Assembly (NCBI RefSeq): GCF_905220705.1 | Contig: NZ_CAJNAT010000001.1 | Location: 248,001-312,000, forward strand | From: Paraburkholderia domus | GTDB lineage: Bacteria > Pseudomonadota > Gammaproteobacteria > Burkholderiales > Burkholderiaceae | Direction of reading: 5' to 3' | DNA length: 64,000 nucleotides | Shown: piece by piece, positions 28,569-38,773 of the stretch | Position numbering within the stretch: position 1 is the first letter of the stretch | Layout: each line of letters opens with the position of its first letter | Made by a program: the position numbers and the translations under genes | Notes under the pieces: model-generated | Databases searched by the model: none | What the model was told of the DNA's origin: nothing | What the model saw: only the letters and a program-made list of their open reading frames with translations

Positions 28569-29774
28569 TCACTGGACGGCGCGTTCCGTGCGACGGACGC
28601 CGTCCGGCAGACGCGCGATGAAGTCGGTGGCGGCGCGGCGCGCGGCCGCGTCCGCTTCGATCACGTCTTCAAGCGCGTGCGCGCTGCGGTTCGGCAACGC
28701 GTTGAGTACCGCATCAACCACCTGCGCAATCGCCATGAAACCGATCTGGCGAGACAGGAACGCTTCAACAGCGATCTCGTTAGCGGCATTCAAGGCCGCG
28801 CTCGCGACGCCACCTTCGGCCAACGCCTTCATAGCGAGCGCAAGACACGGGAAGCGCGTGTAATCCGGCTTTTCGAACGAGAGCGATGCGACCTGCAGCA
28901 GGTCGAGTTGCGCAACACCCGAATCGACGCGATCCGGAAACGCCAGCGCATGCGCGATTGGCGTGCGCATGTCGGGATTGCCCAGTTGCGCGAGGACCGA
29001 GCCGTCGGCGTACGACACCATCGAATGAATCACGCTTTGCGGGTGAATCAGCACCTCGATGCGCTCGCCGGGCAGATTGAAGAGCCAATGCGCCTCGATC
29101 ACCTCGAGGCCCTTGTTCATCATCGTGGCGGAGTCGACCGAAATTTTGCGGCCCATGACCCAGTTCGGATGCTTGCAGGCCTCGTCTGGTGTGACGTCGG
29201 CCAGCGTGGCCGGTTCGCGCGTGCGGAACGGCCCACCCGAGGCGGTCAGGATGATCTTGGAGACACCGCCATGCAGCGCGGCGTCGCGCGGCAGGCATTG
29301 GAAAATGGCGTTGTGTTCGCTGTCGACAGGCAGCAACACGGCGCCATTGTCGCGCACCGCGTCCATGAAGATCGCGCCGGACATCACCAGCGCTTCCTTG
29401 TTGGCGAGCAGAATGCGCTTGCCGGCGCGCGCGGCGGCCAGGCTCGGCGCGAGCCCTGCAGCGCCGACGATCGCCGCCACCACCGTATCGCAGTTGTCGC
29501 TCTTCGACACGTCCACGAGCGCCTGCTGCCCGTACGTGACTTCGGTCTTGCAGCCCGCTTCGCGCAGCTTCGCTGCGACGCGCGCGGCAGTATCGGCATC
29601 GCCGACCACGGCAACTTCGGGCTGAAAGCGCAGGCATTGCTCGACGAGCTTGTCGCCGTTGCGATGCGCCGTGAGCGCGTAAACCGAAAAGCGCTCGGGA
29701 TGACGCGCGACGACGTCGAGCGTGCTGTCTCCAATCGAGCCCGTGGAACCGAGCAATGTCAGACGTTTTTGCAT
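28569..29774 (-). CDS. dxr: 1-deoxy-D-xylulose 5-phosphate reductoisomerase
   Basis: Second enzyme of the MEP isoprenoid pathway, forming 2-C-methyl-D-erythritol 4-phosphate with NADPH. It has 401 residues from the ATG at 29774. [20 protein letters not shown] is the NADPH-binding start. [15 protein letters not shown] holds the metal-binding Asp/Glu, and [21 protein letters not shown] the catalytic loop. It lies ten bases after cdsA and supplies precursors for the upstream uppS product. Confidence 0.97.
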   Translation of the reverse strand: MQKRLTLLGSTGSIGDSTLDVVARHPERFSVYALTAHRNGDKLVEQCLRFQPEVAVVGDADTAARVAAKLREAGCKTEVTYGQQALVDVSKSDNCDTVVAAIVGAAGLAPSLAAARAGKRILLANKEALVMSGAIFMDAVRDNGAVLLPVDSEHNAIFQCLPRDAALHGGVSKIILTASGGPFRTREPATLADVTPDEACKHPNWVMGRKISVDSATMMNKGLEVIEAHWLFNLPGERIEVLIHPQSVIHSMVSYADGSVLAQLGNPDMRTPIAHALAFPDRVDSGVAQLDLLQVASLSFEKPDYTRFPCLALAMKALAEGGVASAALNAANEIAVEAFLSRQIGFMAIAQVVDAVLNALPNRSAHALEDVIEADAAARRAATDFIARLPDGVRRTERAVQ

Positions 29775-29784
29775 ATCTCTTTCT

Positions 29785-30606
29785 CTAGCCGAGCAGCAGC
29801 ATGGCAAGCGGCAGCACCGGCAACAATGCGTCGATGCGGTCGAGTACACCACCGTGCCCAGGCAACAGGCCGCTTGAATCTTTCACTCCGGCCTGGCGTT
29901 TCATCATTGATTCGAACAGGTCACCCACCACGCTGAATGCCACTAGCAGGGTCAGTGCGAGCAGTGTACGTACGGCGCCCAATTGCGCCAGCAGCGCAGA
30001 ATACAGGGTCGGCTCGAATGCGTGCAAAAAGACCGCCGCCGCGGCGACGATCATCACCACCAGCCAGCCGCCGATCGCGCCCTCCCAGGTCTTACCCGGG
30101 CTGATGGCAGGCGCCAGCTTGTGTTTCCCGAAAGCCTTTCCGGAGAAGTATGCGCCGATATCGGCCAGCCATACCAATAGCAGCAGCGACAGCACGAACG
30201 GCACACCCTTCATGCGCGCGGCGACGAGAGCATGCCAGCACGCGACGAATACCACAATGCCGGCAAGGAATAGAAAGGCGCGCCAGGCGCCTTGCGCAAG
30301 CGTCGGTTTGCGCAGGAGCACATACGGCCCGGCGATCACCCAGAAAATAGCGGCCGCCTGAAAGAGCGGCCGGGGCTCTTCGACGCCCGTACCGAGCCGC
30401 GTGCTCGCGACCAGCGCAACGGCGGCCAGCAGTGCATAAATAACCGGGCCCGCGCCGCCAAGCTTCAGCAAGCGCGCCCATTCCCACGCGGCGAACACGA
30501 CGACGAAGGCAATCAGCGCGCCGAACGCGCCCACCGGCGCGAACAACGTGACCGGCAGGAAGACCGCCAGCAGGATGATCGCCGTGATGACACGGGTTTT
30601 TAGCAT
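29785..30606 (-). CDS. cdsA: Phosphatidate cytidylyltransferase
   Basis: Makes CDP-diacylglycerol, the precursor of all phospholipids, at the inner membrane. It has 273 residues with about eight hydrophobic segments. The family signature near the C-terminus is complete ([20 protein letters not shown] followed by VLDRID). It overlaps the uppS stop by seven bases and is followed by dxr. Confidence 0.96.
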   Translation of the reverse strand: MLKTRVITAIILLAVFLPVTLFAPVGAFGALIAFVVVFAAWEWARLLKLGGAGPVIYALLAAVALVASTRLGTGVEEPRPLFQAAAIFWVIAGPYVLLRKPTLAQGAWRAFLFLAGIVVFVACWHALVAARMKGVPFVLSLLLLVWLADIGAYFSGKAFGKHKLAPAISPGKTWEGAIGGWLVVMIVAAAAVFLHAFEPTLYSALLAQLGAVRTLLALTLLVAFSVVGDLFESMMKRQAGVKDSSGLLPGHGGVLDRIDALLPVLPLAMLLLG

Positions 30607-31382
30607 GGAAGCGAATCGACGTTTTGCGATTGCGGCTCGAGTTGAGCACTGGTGCGGCCGAAGCGGCGTTCGCGCTCCGCGTAGGAAGCGATAGCGTGAC
30701 CGAGCGCGTCGGCGTCGAAATCCGGCCAGAACGTGTCGGTGAAGTAGAACTCGGTGTACGCGAGTTGCCAGAGCAGGAAGTTGCTGACGCGGCGCTCGCC
30801 GCCGGTGCGGATGAAGAGGTCCGGCTCCGGCGCATAGGCCATCGACAGGTGTTCGGCGAACGAGTCCTCGTTCACCTCGACCGCCTTGCCCGCCAGCGCC
30901 GATTGCTCAGCGAGCTTGCGGGTGGCCTGCATGATGTCCCAGCGGCCGCCGTAGTTGGCGGCGATGGTGAGCGTGAGACGGGTGTTGCGCGCGGTTTTGG
31001 TCTCCGCGCGCTTGATCAGATCGCGGATGCGTGCATCGAACTTCGACAGATCGCCGACCACGCGCAAACGGATGCCGTTCGCGTGCAGCTTGCCGATTTC
31101 ACGCTCCAGCGCAGTGACGAAGAGACGCATCAGGAACGACACTTCGTCGTTCGGGCGGCGCCAGTTTTCCGAGCTGAAGGCAAAGAGCGTCAGGTATTCG
31201 ACGCCCTGCCGGGCGCAGGCTTCGACGGCCGCACGCACCGCGTCGACGCCGCGCGTATGGCCAGCCACGCGCGGCAGACGGCGCTGGGTCGCCCAACGGC
31301 CGTTGCCGTCCATGATGATCGCGATATGTCGCGGCACCGTGGCGACATCAGGCACGCGCACGGTTGAGCTGGTGTAGGTCAT
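30600..31382 (-). CDS. uppS: Undecaprenyl diphosphate synthase (isoprenyl transferase)
   Basis: cis-prenyltransferase making the C55 lipid carrier for peptidoglycan and O-antigen. It has 260 residues from the ATG at 31382; an in-frame start 96 bases further upstream lies in the hairpin region and is unlikely. The catalytic Asp is in [13 protein letters not shown] near residue 25. [11 protein letters not shown], and the [20 protein letters not shown] segment of the allylic-substrate site, are conserved. It overlaps cdsA. Confidence 0.97.
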   Translation of the reverse strand: MTYTSSTVRVPDVATVPRHIAIIMDGNGRWATQRRLPRVAGHTRGVDAVRAAVEACARQGVEYLTLFAFSSENWRRPNDEVSFLMRLFVTALEREIGKLHANGIRLRVVGDLSKFDARIRDLIKRAETKTARNTRLTLTIAANYGGRWDIMQATRKLAEQSALAGKAVEVNEDSFAEHLSMAYAPEPDLFIRTGGERRVSNFLLWQLAYTEFYFTDTFWPDFDADALGHAIASYAERERRFGRTSAQLEPQSQNVDSLPC

Positions 31383-31433
31383 GGCCGTCGGGACAGTGAC
31401 TGCAAAAAGAAGTGGAAACCTTGAAGCTGTTGA

Positions 31434-31508
31434 GTGCCCCCAAACCTGGCGCTTCGCACCAGGCCCCCAAGGGGGCACGAAAACTTGGGGCGGCCCGGCG
31501 TTTTCGTG
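31434..31508. repeat. Overlapping hairpin element between frr and uppS
   Basis: Several perfect inverted repeats overlap. GTGCCCCC (31434-31441) pairs with GGGGGCAC (31471-31478) and encloses CCTGG/CCAGG. GCCCCC (31463-31468) pairs with GGGGGC (31471-31476). CACGAAAAC (31476-31484) pairs with GTTTTCGTG (31500-31508). The pairings exclude one another in part, so the element can adopt alternative folds. It lies in the spacer transcribed from frr to uppS. Confidence 0.75.
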
Positions 31509-31522
31509 GGAGCCAACCAGCC

Positions 31523-32083
31523 TCAGACCGTCATGATCTCGGCTTCCTTGGTCACTACCAGTTTGTCGATTTCGGTGACGAACTTGTCCGTCAGTTTCTG
31601 AACGTCGTCACCTGCACGGCGCTCGTCGTCTTCCGAAATTTCTTTGTCTTTCACGAGCTTTTTCAGTTGCTCGTTTGCATCACGGCGCAGGTTGCGAACA
31701 GCGACCTTGGCCGTTTCCGCTTCGCTCTTGACCACTTTGGTCAGTTCGCGGCGGCGTTCTTCGGTCAGCGCGGGCATCGGCACACGGATCACGTCACCTT
31801 GCGTAGCCGGGTTCAGACCGAGGTCCGACTCGCGGATCGCCTTTTCGACGACCTGGACCATCTTCTTTTCCCACGGCTGCACGCCGATCGTGCGGGCATC
31901 GATCAGCGTCAGGTTCGCGACCTGCGAAATCGGCACCGGTGATCCGTAGTAGTCGCACTGGATGTGATCGAGCAGGCCCGTGTGTGCACGGCCCGTGCGG
32001 ATCTTCGACAGGTCGTTCTTGAACGCGTCGATGGAACGCTGCATCTTTTGTTCAGCGCCCTTCCTGATATCAGCCACAGACAT
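31523..32083 (-). CDS. frr: Ribosome recycling factor
   Basis: Splits post-termination ribosomes with EF-G. It has 186 residues, a standard length. The three-helix bundle begins [20 protein letters not shown]. The conserved [15 protein letters not shown] lies at the first helix end, and [16 protein letters not shown] in domain II. The third helix ends with the [18 protein letters not shown] segment. It lies 100 bases after pyrH. Confidence 0.97.
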   Translation of the reverse strand: MSVADIRKGAEQKMQRSIDAFKNDLSKIRTGRAHTGLLDHIQCDYYGSPVPISQVANLTLIDARTIGVQPWEKKMVQVVEKAIRESDLGLNPATQGDVIRVPMPALTEERRRELTKVVKSEAETAKVAVRNLRRDANEQLKKLVKDKEISEDDERRAGDDVQKLTDKFVTEIDKLVVTKEAEIMTV

Positions 32084-32183
32084 TTTTAAACCTCCGAACC
32101 TTCAAAACGGTGCGAGCCGGCCAGCGCGCGCACTATGCGGCGGCCTGGGCTCGCGTTAAAGCCCACGTTATGTGAACGAGAGT

Positions 32184-32897
32184 TTACACGTGGACGAGGG
32201 TGCCCTCGTCTTCGCCTAGTACGATGCGCTTGAGCGCACCCGGCTTGACGATCGAAAACACCCGGATCGGCAGCTTCTGGTCGCGGCACAGCGCGAACGC
32301 CGTGGCGTCCATCACCTGCAGATTGCGGCCGATGGCTTCGTCGAAGCTGATCGTGGTGTAACGGGTCGCGCTCGGGTCTTTCTTGGGGTCGGCGGAATAC
32401 ACGCCGTCCACCTTGGTGGCCTTCAGCACCACTTCCGCACCGACTTCCGAGCCGCGTAGCGCGGCGGCCGTATCGGTCGTGAAGAACGGGTTGCCGGTAC
32501 CGGCCGCGAAAATCACGACTTTGCCTTCTTCGAGCTGGCGAATCGCGCGGGGCCGGATGTACGGCTCAACCACCTGGTCCATGCGCAGCGCGGACTGCAC
32601 GCGCGCTTCGATACCGGCATGGCGCATTGCATCTTGCAGCGCCAGCGCGTTCATCATCGTGGCCAGCATGCCCATGTAGTCGGCTGTCGCGCGATCCATA
32701 CCCGCTGCGCCGCCCGCGACGCCGCGGAAAATATTACCGCCGCCAATGACCACGGCCAGCTGCGTTCCGAGACGGACCACTTCGGCCACGTCCGCCACCA
32801 TTCGTTCGATGGTCGCGCGATTGATGCCGAAGGCATCGTCGCCCATCAGAGCTTCACCGGAGAGTTTGAGCAGGACGCGTTTATAGGCAGTGGGCAT
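32184..32897 (-). CDS. pyrH: Uridylate kinase
   Basis: Phosphorylates UMP to UDP; hexameric bacterial enzyme controlled by GTP and UTP. It has 237 residues. The N-terminus [15 protein letters not shown], the IGGGNIFRG loop, [19 protein letters not shown] and the C-terminal [19 protein letters not shown] are family features. It lies between tsf (218 bases upstream) and frr. Confidence 0.97.
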   Translation of the reverse strand: MPTAYKRVLLKLSGEALMGDDAFGINRATIERMVADVAEVVRLGTQLAVVIGGGNIFRGVAGGAAGMDRATADYMGMLATMMNALALQDAMRHAGIEARVQSALRMDQVVEPYIRPRAIRQLEEGKVVIFAAGTGNPFFTTDTAAALRGSEVGAEVVLKATKVDGVYSADPKKDPSATRYTTISFDEAIGRNLQVMDATAFALCRDQKLPIRVFSIVKPGALKRIVLGEDEGTLVHV

Positions 32898-33055
32898 AAG
32901 GGGTATCCAGATCGCGCAGAACAGGGCAACAACAAAGGACTAATGTAGGGGTGAAATACTGATTCGGGCAAGCGTCGCCAAATTGACAAACCCTAAGGTT
33001 CGCCAGCGGCGTGCGCTACGAGGGTCACCCGCGCGCAGCCTTGCGGCGCCGCCGA

Positions 33056-33082
33056 CCGCGGCAAAGTCTTGCTTCGCCGCGG
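33056..33082 (-). terminator. Possible weak terminator hairpin after tsf
   Basis: Perfect seven-base arms CCGCGGC (33056-33062) and GCCGCGG (33076-33082) with a 13-base loop, 34 bases after the tsf stop. No clear T run follows, so it may only stabilise the mRNA end. Confidence 0.35.
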
Positions 33083-33115
33083 GTCCAACGGTACTAACTG
33101 AAGCTTAAGCGATGC

Positions 33116-33997
33116 TTATTGTTGCTTTGCAGCAGCGACTTGAGCGGCCACTTCAGCTGCGAAGTCGTCCTGCTTCTTCTCAATGCCTTCGCCGACCACG
33201 AACAGCGCGAACTTCTGCACGCTCGCGTTGCCAGCCTTCAACATCTGTTCGATCGTCTGCTTGTCGTTCTTAACGAACGTCTGGTTCAGCAGCGACACTT
33301 CCTTCAGGTACTTCTGCACGCTGCCGTCGACCATCTTGGCGACGATTTCAGCCGGCTTGCCCGATTCAGCAGCCTTCTGTTCAGCGATGCTGCGTTCCTT
33401 GGCGATCAGATCAGCCGGCACGTCGTCCGACGACAGGGAAACCGGCTTCATTGCGGCGATGTGCATCGCCACGTCCTTGCCGACCTGCTCGTCCGCGCCG
33501 GTGTACTCGACCAGCACGCCGATACGCGTGCCGTGCAGATACGCCGCCAGCTTGTTTGCGGTGTCGAAACGCACGAAACGGCGGATCGACAGGTTTTCAC
33601 CGATCTTGCCAACCAGTGCCAGACGCACTGCGTCGACCGTCGAGCCGTCCAGCGGCAATGCCGACAGAGCCGCGACGTCAGCCGGGTTTTGCGTAGCGAC
33701 CAGTTCAGCGACCGTCTTCGAGAAAGCCAGGAAATCGTCGTTCTTCGAAACGAAATCGGTTTCGCAGTTCAGCTCGACCAGCGAACCCGCGTTGCCGCCG
33801 ATGAACGATGCGACGACGCCTTCAGCCGTCACGCGCGACGCTGCCTTGCTGGCCTTGTTGCCCAGCTTCACGCGCAGCAGCTCTTCAGCGCGCGCCATGT
33901 CGCCGTCGGCTTCCGTCAGCGCCTTCTTGCATTCCATCATCGGCGCGTCGGTCTTTGCGCGCAGTTCTGCAACCATGCTTGCGGTAATTGCCGCCAT
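33116..33997 (-). CDS. tsf: Elongation factor Ts
   Basis: Nucleotide exchange factor for EF-Tu. It has 293 residues. The start is the second of two adjacent ATG codons (33997), because AAGGAG sits six bases before it and only three before the first. The UBA-like N-terminal domain carries the family motif [13 protein letters not shown], and the core has [14 protein letters not shown] near residue 80. The intrinsic terminator at 34140-34172 separates it from rpsB. Confidence 0.97.
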   Translation of the reverse strand: MAAITASMVAELRAKTDAPMMECKKALTEADGDMARAEELLRVKLGNKASKAASRVTAEGVVASFIGGNAGSLVELNCETDFVSKNDDFLAFSKTVAELVATQNPADVAALSALPLDGSTVDAVRLALVGKIGENLSIRRFVRFDTANKLAAYLHGTRIGVLVEYTGADEQVGKDVAMHIAAMKPVSLSSDDVPADLIAKERSIAEQKAAESGKPAEIVAKMVDGSVQKYLKEVSLLNQTFVKNDKQTIEQMLKAGNASVQKFALFVVGEGIEKKQDDFAAEVAAQVAAAKQQ

Positions 33998-34139
33998 CAT
34001 TTGCTCCTTGAGTTCCGTCTGTCACACGCCGCCCGGACTTCGATACCGGCGGCAAGAATTCGTTTCAACATCGCACGTATTTTCTACGGGCTATGTTTCA
34101 GGCACTGCTCACAGCACACCACTACTTTGTCGCGGCTTA

Positions 34140-34172
34140 AAAAAAGGGGGCCTGTAGAAAGCCCCCTTTTTT
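34140..34172. terminator. Intrinsic terminator/attenuator between rpsB and tsf
   Basis: A perfect 12-bp stem made of A6-G5-C (34140-34151) and G-C5-T6 (34161-34172), with a nine-base loop. It can act on both strands; on the minus strand it lies 19 bases after the rpsB stop. It would limit read-through into tsf, similar in position to the attenuator described between rpsB and tsf in E. coli. Confidence 0.88.
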
Positions 34173-34190
34173 GCCGGACACGGGGCAGCT

Positions 34191-34943
34191 TTACGCTTCC
34201 GAGTTGACCTCGACGAACTCGTCGCCGTCACCGCCACGGGCAGCTTGCACCACTTCGTTCACTGCGTTTGCACGACCTTCCAGGATCGCGTCAGCCACGC
34301 CAGCCGTGTACAGAGCGACAGCCTTCGAAGCGTCGTCGTTACCCGGGATCACGTAGTCGATGCCTTCCGGCGAGTGGTTCGTGTCGACCACGGCGATGAC
34401 CGGAATACCGAGCTTGTTAGCTTCGGTCACGGCAATCTTGTGGTAACCGACGTCGACCACGAAGATCGCGTCCGGAATACCGCCCATGTCCTTCACGCCG
34501 CCGATCGACTTTTGCAGCTTGGCCATTTCGCGTTCGAACAGGAGCGCTTCTTTCTTGCTCATGCGTTCGGTTTCGCCTGCTTCCAGCGCTGCTTCCATGT
34601 CCTTCAGACGCTTGATCGAGACCTTCAGCGTCTTGAAGTTGGTCAGCATGCCGCCGAGCCAGCGTGCGTTGACGAAAGGCATGCCAGCGCGCTGTGCTTC
34701 TTCAGCGATCGTGTCGCGCGATTGACGCTTCGTGCCGACGAACAGGATCGTGCCGCGATTGGCTGCCAGCTGACGCGCGTACTTCAGCGCGTCGTTGTAC
34801 ATCGGCAGCGTCTTTTCGAGGTTGATGATGTGAATCTTGTTGCGATGACCGAAAATGAAGGGGGCCATCTTCGGGTTCCAGAAGCGCGTTTGGTGACCGA
34901 AGTGGACACCGGCTTCCAGCATTTGACGCATGGTAACTGCCAT
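34191..34943 (-). CDS. rpsB: 30S ribosomal protein S2
   Basis: Ribosomal protein of 250 residues. The N-terminus [26 protein letters not shown] is highly conserved (quoted in part: [19 protein letters not shown]). [19 protein letters not shown] and the C-terminal [18 protein letters not shown] are typical. A strong promoter (-10 TATAAT) lies about 235 bases upstream, leaving a long structured leader. tsf follows after an intrinsic terminator. Confidence 0.98.
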   Translation of the reverse strand: MAVTMRQMLEAGVHFGHQTRFWNPKMAPFIFGHRNKIHIINLEKTLPMYNDALKYARQLAANRGTILFVGTKRQSRDTIAEEAQRAGMPFVNARWLGGMLTNFKTLKVSIKRLKDMEAALEAGETERMSKKEALLFEREMAKLQKSIGGVKDMGGIPDAIFVVDVGYHKIAVTEANKLGIPVIAVVDTNHSPEGIDYVIPGNDDASKAVALYTAGVADAILEGRANAVNEVVQAARGGDGDEFVEVNSEA

Positions 34944-35345
34944 GAAAATCTCCGCGAGGGTTGGGTCTTAAGCCGGCTGCCGTATCAGCCGCGCTGCCAT
35001 TTTTGGCTGAACGCGACGGACACCCTGGGTGCGCCGGCTTGCGAGTCTGCTGCCTTGGTACCACCTTATCCCGTAGCGAAGGCAACTATCGCCACGAGAA
35101 GCCTTTCCCGCCTGCTTGCGCCCATTGGAACAACAATAAGGCAACAAAAATAAGACAGAGATCGACTTAGCCAAAGATTATAGCACGGGCCTATCGCCCG
35201 ACTCAACCCGCGCGGTAGCTCCCGTTTGCCACAGCCGGGTTGCACCTGCACGTGCGCCGCCTTATTGCAAAACCGTGGCAAAACCCTGCGGTTACCGGAA
35301 TATGGTGCGATAATCCTGCAATAAATCGCATTTCAGGCCCGACTC
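34944..35345. other. Divergent region between rpsB and map with a long rpsB leader
   Basis: A 402-base spacer. The left 225 bases are the predicted rpsB leader, which contains an 8-bp long-range helix (AAGCCGGC at 34970-34977 with GCCGGCTT at 35033-35040) close to the rpsB start. This is a candidate S2 autoregulatory structure. The right part holds the map promoter region, with a GATAAT -10-like hexamer at 35310-35315. I see no protein gene. Confidence 0.65.
35177..35206 (-). promoter_or_regulatory. Predicted sigma70 promoter of rpsB-tsf
   Basis: On the minus strand, TTGAGT (35201-35206), an 18-base spacer, and TATAAT (35177-35182) preceded by TGC (extended -10). This is among the best promoter matches in the window. 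Confidence 0.8.
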
Positions 35346-36155
35346 ATGGCTATTACGCTCAAAAACGAACACGATATCGCGCAGATGCGCGTCGCCTGCA
35401 AGCTTGGCAGCGAAGTGCTCGACTACATTACGCCGTTCGTCACGGCCGGCATCACGACCGGCGAACTCGACCGGCTGTGTCACGAATATATGCTCAAGGA
35501 ACAAGGCACGATTCCGGCGCCGCTGAATTATCAGCCGCCCGGCTATCCGCCTTATCCGAAGGCCACCTGCATTTCGGTGAACGACGTGATCTGCCACGGC
35601 ATTCCGGGCGACAAGACGCTGAAGAACGGCGACGCCCTGAATATCGACGTCACGGTGATCAAGGATGGCTATTTCGGCGACACCAGCCGGATGTTCATTG
35701 TCGGCGAAGGCTCGATCATGGCCAAACGCCTGGTGCAGACCACCTTCGAATGCATGTGGCTCGGCATTGATCAGGTGCGCCCGGGCGCCCATCTCGGCGA
35801 TATCGGCTACGCAATCCAGAAGCATGCAGAAGGGCAAGGCTACAGCGTGGTGCGCGAGTATTGCGGCCATGGCATCGGCACGGTGTTCCACGAAGACCCG
35901 CAAATTCTGCACTATGGCCGTCCCGGTACCGGACTCGAACTGCAGGCCGGCATGATCTTCACGATCGAGCCGATGATCAACGCCGGACGGCGTGACATCC
36001 GCACCATGCCGGACCAGTGGACCGTCAAGACCAAAGACCGCAGCCTGTCGGCACAGTGGGAGCACACCGTGCTCGTCACCGAAACCGGCTACGACGTGCT
36101 GACTGTCTCGGCCGGTACGCCCGCGCGTCCGCCGGTTGTCGCAGCCACGGCCTGA
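35346..36155 (+). CDS. map: Methionine aminopeptidase (type I)
   Basis: Removes the initiator methionine from new proteins. It has 269 residues. The pita-bread fold's metal ligands are visible: Asp in [20 protein letters not shown] (two aspartates), His in [15 protein letters not shown], and Glu in IFTIEPMIN and [11 protein letters not shown]. It is divergent from rpsB, a common bacterial arrangement, and is followed by glnD after 32 bases. Confidence 0.97.
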   Translation: MAITLKNEHDIAQMRVACKLGSEVLDYITPFVTAGITTGELDRLCHEYMLKEQGTIPAPLNYQPPGYPPYPKATCISVNDVICHGIPGDKTLKNGDALNIDVTVIKDGYFGDTSRMFIVGEGSIMAKRLVQTTFECMWLGIDQVRPGAHLGDIGYAIQKHAEGQGYSVVREYCGHGIGTVFHEDPQILHYGRPGTGLELQAGMIFTIEPMINAGRRDIRTMPDQWTVKTKDRSLSAQWEHTVLVTETGYDVLTVSAGTPARPPVVAATA

Positions 36156-36187
36156 CCGACTTCCGCCCTCACCTGCCCCGCCTGCCA

Positions 36188-38767
36188 ATGAGTAGTGTTC
36201 CAGCCGTCGCCCAATCTCATGCCACGTCGCTCAAGGCGGACTACAAGGTGGCCAAAGCCCAGTTGCTGGAACGCTTCAAGACCGCCTCCAACGTCGACTC
36301 GCTGATGGCCGCGCTGGCGCGCGCCACGGACGAGTCGCTGCGCGCCGCCTGGAACACCTGCGAGCTGCCGCCCGAACTGGCGCTGCTCGCTGTCGGCGGA
36401 TACGGGCGGGGCGAACTCGCGCCGCACTCCGACATCGACATTCTGGTCCTGCTGCCCGACGCGCCGATCGAGCATCTTGAAGCGCGCATCGAGCGCTTTA
36501 TCAGCCTGGCGTGGGATTTGGGGCTCGAACTCGGCAGCAGCGTGCGCAGCGTGGCGCAATGCGTCGAAGAAGCCGCGAACGACGTCACCGTGCGCACTTC
36601 GCTGCTCGAATCGCGGCGCATTACGGGCAGCGCCCTGCTGTTCGACGACTTTGCGAAGCGCTACCGCGAAACGCTCGACCCCCGCGCGTTCTTCCAGGCC
36701 AAAGTGCTGGAAATGCGTCAGCGGCACGCCAAGTTTCAGGACACGCCGTATTCGCTTGAACCGAACATCAAGGAAAGCCCGGGCGGCTTGCGCGATCTGC
36801 AACTGATTCTGTGGATTACACAGGCGGCCGGTTTCGGCAGCAGCTGGCGCGAGCTCGAAGCACGCGGCCTCATCACCGAGCGCGAAGCGCGCGAACTGCG
36901 CCGCAACGAAGGCTTCCTGAAAACGCTGCGTGCACGGCTGCATGTGATCGCCGGCCGCCGCCAGGACATTCTGGTGTTCGACCTGCAAACACCGGTAGCC
37001 GAAAGCTTCGGCTACAAGCCAACGGCCACCAAGCGCGCCAGCGAACAGCTGATGCGCCGCTATTACTGGTCCGCCAAGGCTGTCACGCAGCTCGCCACGA
37101 TCCTGATCCAGAACATTGAAGCGCAACTGTTCCCCAACACGAGCGGCATCACGCGCGTGCTGTCGGATCGTTTCGTCGAGAAGCAGGGCATGCTGGAGAT
37201 CGCCAGCGACGACGTATTCCAGCGCGAGCCCAATGCGATCCTCGAAGCTTTCCTGCTCTACGAACAGACGCCGGGCGTGAAAGGTTTGTCGGCGCGCACG
37301 CTGCGCGCAATCTACAACGCCCGCGACGTGATGGATCAGCATTGGCGGCGCGATCCGGAAAACCGGCGCCTGTTCATGGACATCCTGAAGCAGCCGGCCG
37401 GTATCACGCACGCACTGCGCCTGATGAACCAGACCAGCGTGCTCGGGCGCTATCTGCTGAACTTCCGGCGCATCGTCGGGCAGATGCAGCACGACCTGTA
37501 TCACGTCTACACGGTCGATCAGCACATCCTCATGGTTTTGCGTAATCTGCGCCGCTTTGCTGTAGCCGAGCATGCGCACGAATATCCGTTCTGCAGCCAG
37601 TTGATCGCCAATTTCGACCGGCCGTGGGTGCTGTACGTGGCTGCCCTGTTTCACGACATCGCCAAGGGCCGCGGCGGTGACCATTCCACGCTCGGCATGG
37701 CCGACGCGCGGCGCTTCTGCCGCAGCCACGGCATCGAAAGCGAGGACGGCGAACTGGTCGTCTGGCTGGTCCAGCAGCATCTGACCATGAGCCAGGTCGC
37801 GCAGAAACAGGACACCAGCGACCCGGAAGTCATCAAGCGGTTTGCCGAACTGGTCGGCAACGAGCGCCGGCTCACGGCGCTCTACCTGCTGACCGTGGCC
37901 GACATTCGCGGCACCAGCCCGAAAGTATGGAACACGTGGAAGGGCAAGCTGCTCGAGGACCTTTACCGCGCGACCCTGGCGGTGCTCGGCGGCGCACGGC
38001 CTGACGCGCATTCGGAACTGAAATCGCGCCAGGAAGAGGCGCTCGCGCTACTGCGCCTTGAAACCGTGCCGGAGGGCGCCCAAAAAGCGCTGTGGGACAA
38101 GCTGGATATCGGCTACTTCCTGCGCCACGACGCGGCGGACATCGCGTGGCAGACCCGCGTGCTGTATCGGCACGTCGAGACCACGACGCCGATCGTGCGG
38201 GCGCGTCCGTCGCCGATCGGCGAAGCGCTTCAAGTGCTGGTGTACGTGAAGGATCAGCCCGATCTGTTCGCCGGCATTTGTGCGTATTTCGACCGCAATG
38301 GCTTGTCGGTGCTCGATGCGCGGGTCAGCACGACCCGTCACGGGTACGCGCTCGATAATTTCCTCGTCGCGCATACCGAAGAAGACGTGCATTATCGCGA
38401 TATTGCCAATCTGGTCGAACAGGAACTGACCGCACGCCTCACCGGTGACGGCACCCTGCTTCCGGGACCGTCGAAAGGCCGTTTGTCACGGCTGTCGCGG
38501 ACCTTCCCTGTTACGCCGCGCGTCGATCTTCGGGCCGACGAGCGCGGCCAATATTACATCCTGTCCGTGTCTGCGAACGACCGGCCAGGCCTTCTTTATT
38601 CGATCGCGCGCGTGCTGGCCGAGCACCGGGTCGGCGTCGCGTCGGCGCGGATCAATACGCTCGGCGAACGCGTCGAAGACGTGTTCCTGCTGGATGGGCA
38701 CGGTCTGTCGGACAACCGCCTGCAAATTCAGGTCGAGACCGAACTGCTGCGCGCGATTGCAGTGTGA
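36188..38767 (+). CDS. glnD: PII uridylyltransferase/uridylyl-removing enzyme
   Basis: Senses glutamine and uridylylates or deuridylylates PII proteins, controlling nitrogen assimilation. It has 859 residues from the ATG at 36188 ([20 protein letters not shown]). Domains in order: nucleotidyltransferase with [15 protein letters not shown] at residues 70-84; a helical linker; an HD domain with the motif [18 protein letters not shown] near residue 487; and two C-terminal ACT domains (about 680-750 and 788-858). It follows map after 32 bases and ends six bases before rluB. Confidence 0.97.
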   Translation: MSSVPAVAQSHATSLKADYKVAKAQLLERFKTASNVDSLMAALARATDESLRAAWNTCELPPELALLAVGGYGRGELAPHSDIDILVLLPDAPIEHLEARIERFISLAWDLGLELGSSVRSVAQCVEEAANDVTVRTSLLESRRITGSALLFDDFAKRYRETLDPRAFFQAKVLEMRQRHAKFQDTPYSLEPNIKESPGGLRDLQLILWITQAAGFGSSWRELEARGLITEREARELRRNEGFLKTLRARLHVIAGRRQDILVFDLQTPVAESFGYKPTATKRASEQLMRRYYWSAKAVTQLATILIQNIEAQLFPNTSGITRVLSDRFVEKQGMLEIASDDVFQREPNAILEAFLLYEQTPGVKGLSARTLRAIYNARDVMDQHWRRDPENRRLFMDILKQPAGITHALRLMNQTSVLGRYLLNFRRIVGQMQHDLYHVYTVDQHILMVLRNLRRFAVAEHAHEYPFCSQLIANFDRPWVLYVAALFHDIAKGRGGDHSTLGMADARRFCRSHGIESEDGELVVWLVQQHLTMSQVAQKQDTSDPEVIKRFAELVGNERRLTALYLLTVADIRGTSPKVWNTWKGKLLEDLYRATLAVLGGARPDAHSELKSRQEEALALLRLETVPEGAQKALWDKLDIGYFLRHDAADIAWQTRVLYRHVETTTPIVRARPSPIGEALQVLVYVKDQPDLFAGICAYFDRNGLSVLDARVSTTRHGYALDNFLVAHTEEDVHYRDIANLVEQELTARLTGDGTLLPGPSKGRLSRLSRTFPVTPRVDLRADERGQYYILSVSANDRPGLLYSIARVLAEHRVGVASARINTLGERVEDVFLLDGHGLSDNRLQIQVETELLRAIAV

Positions 38768-38773
38768 GATTTC

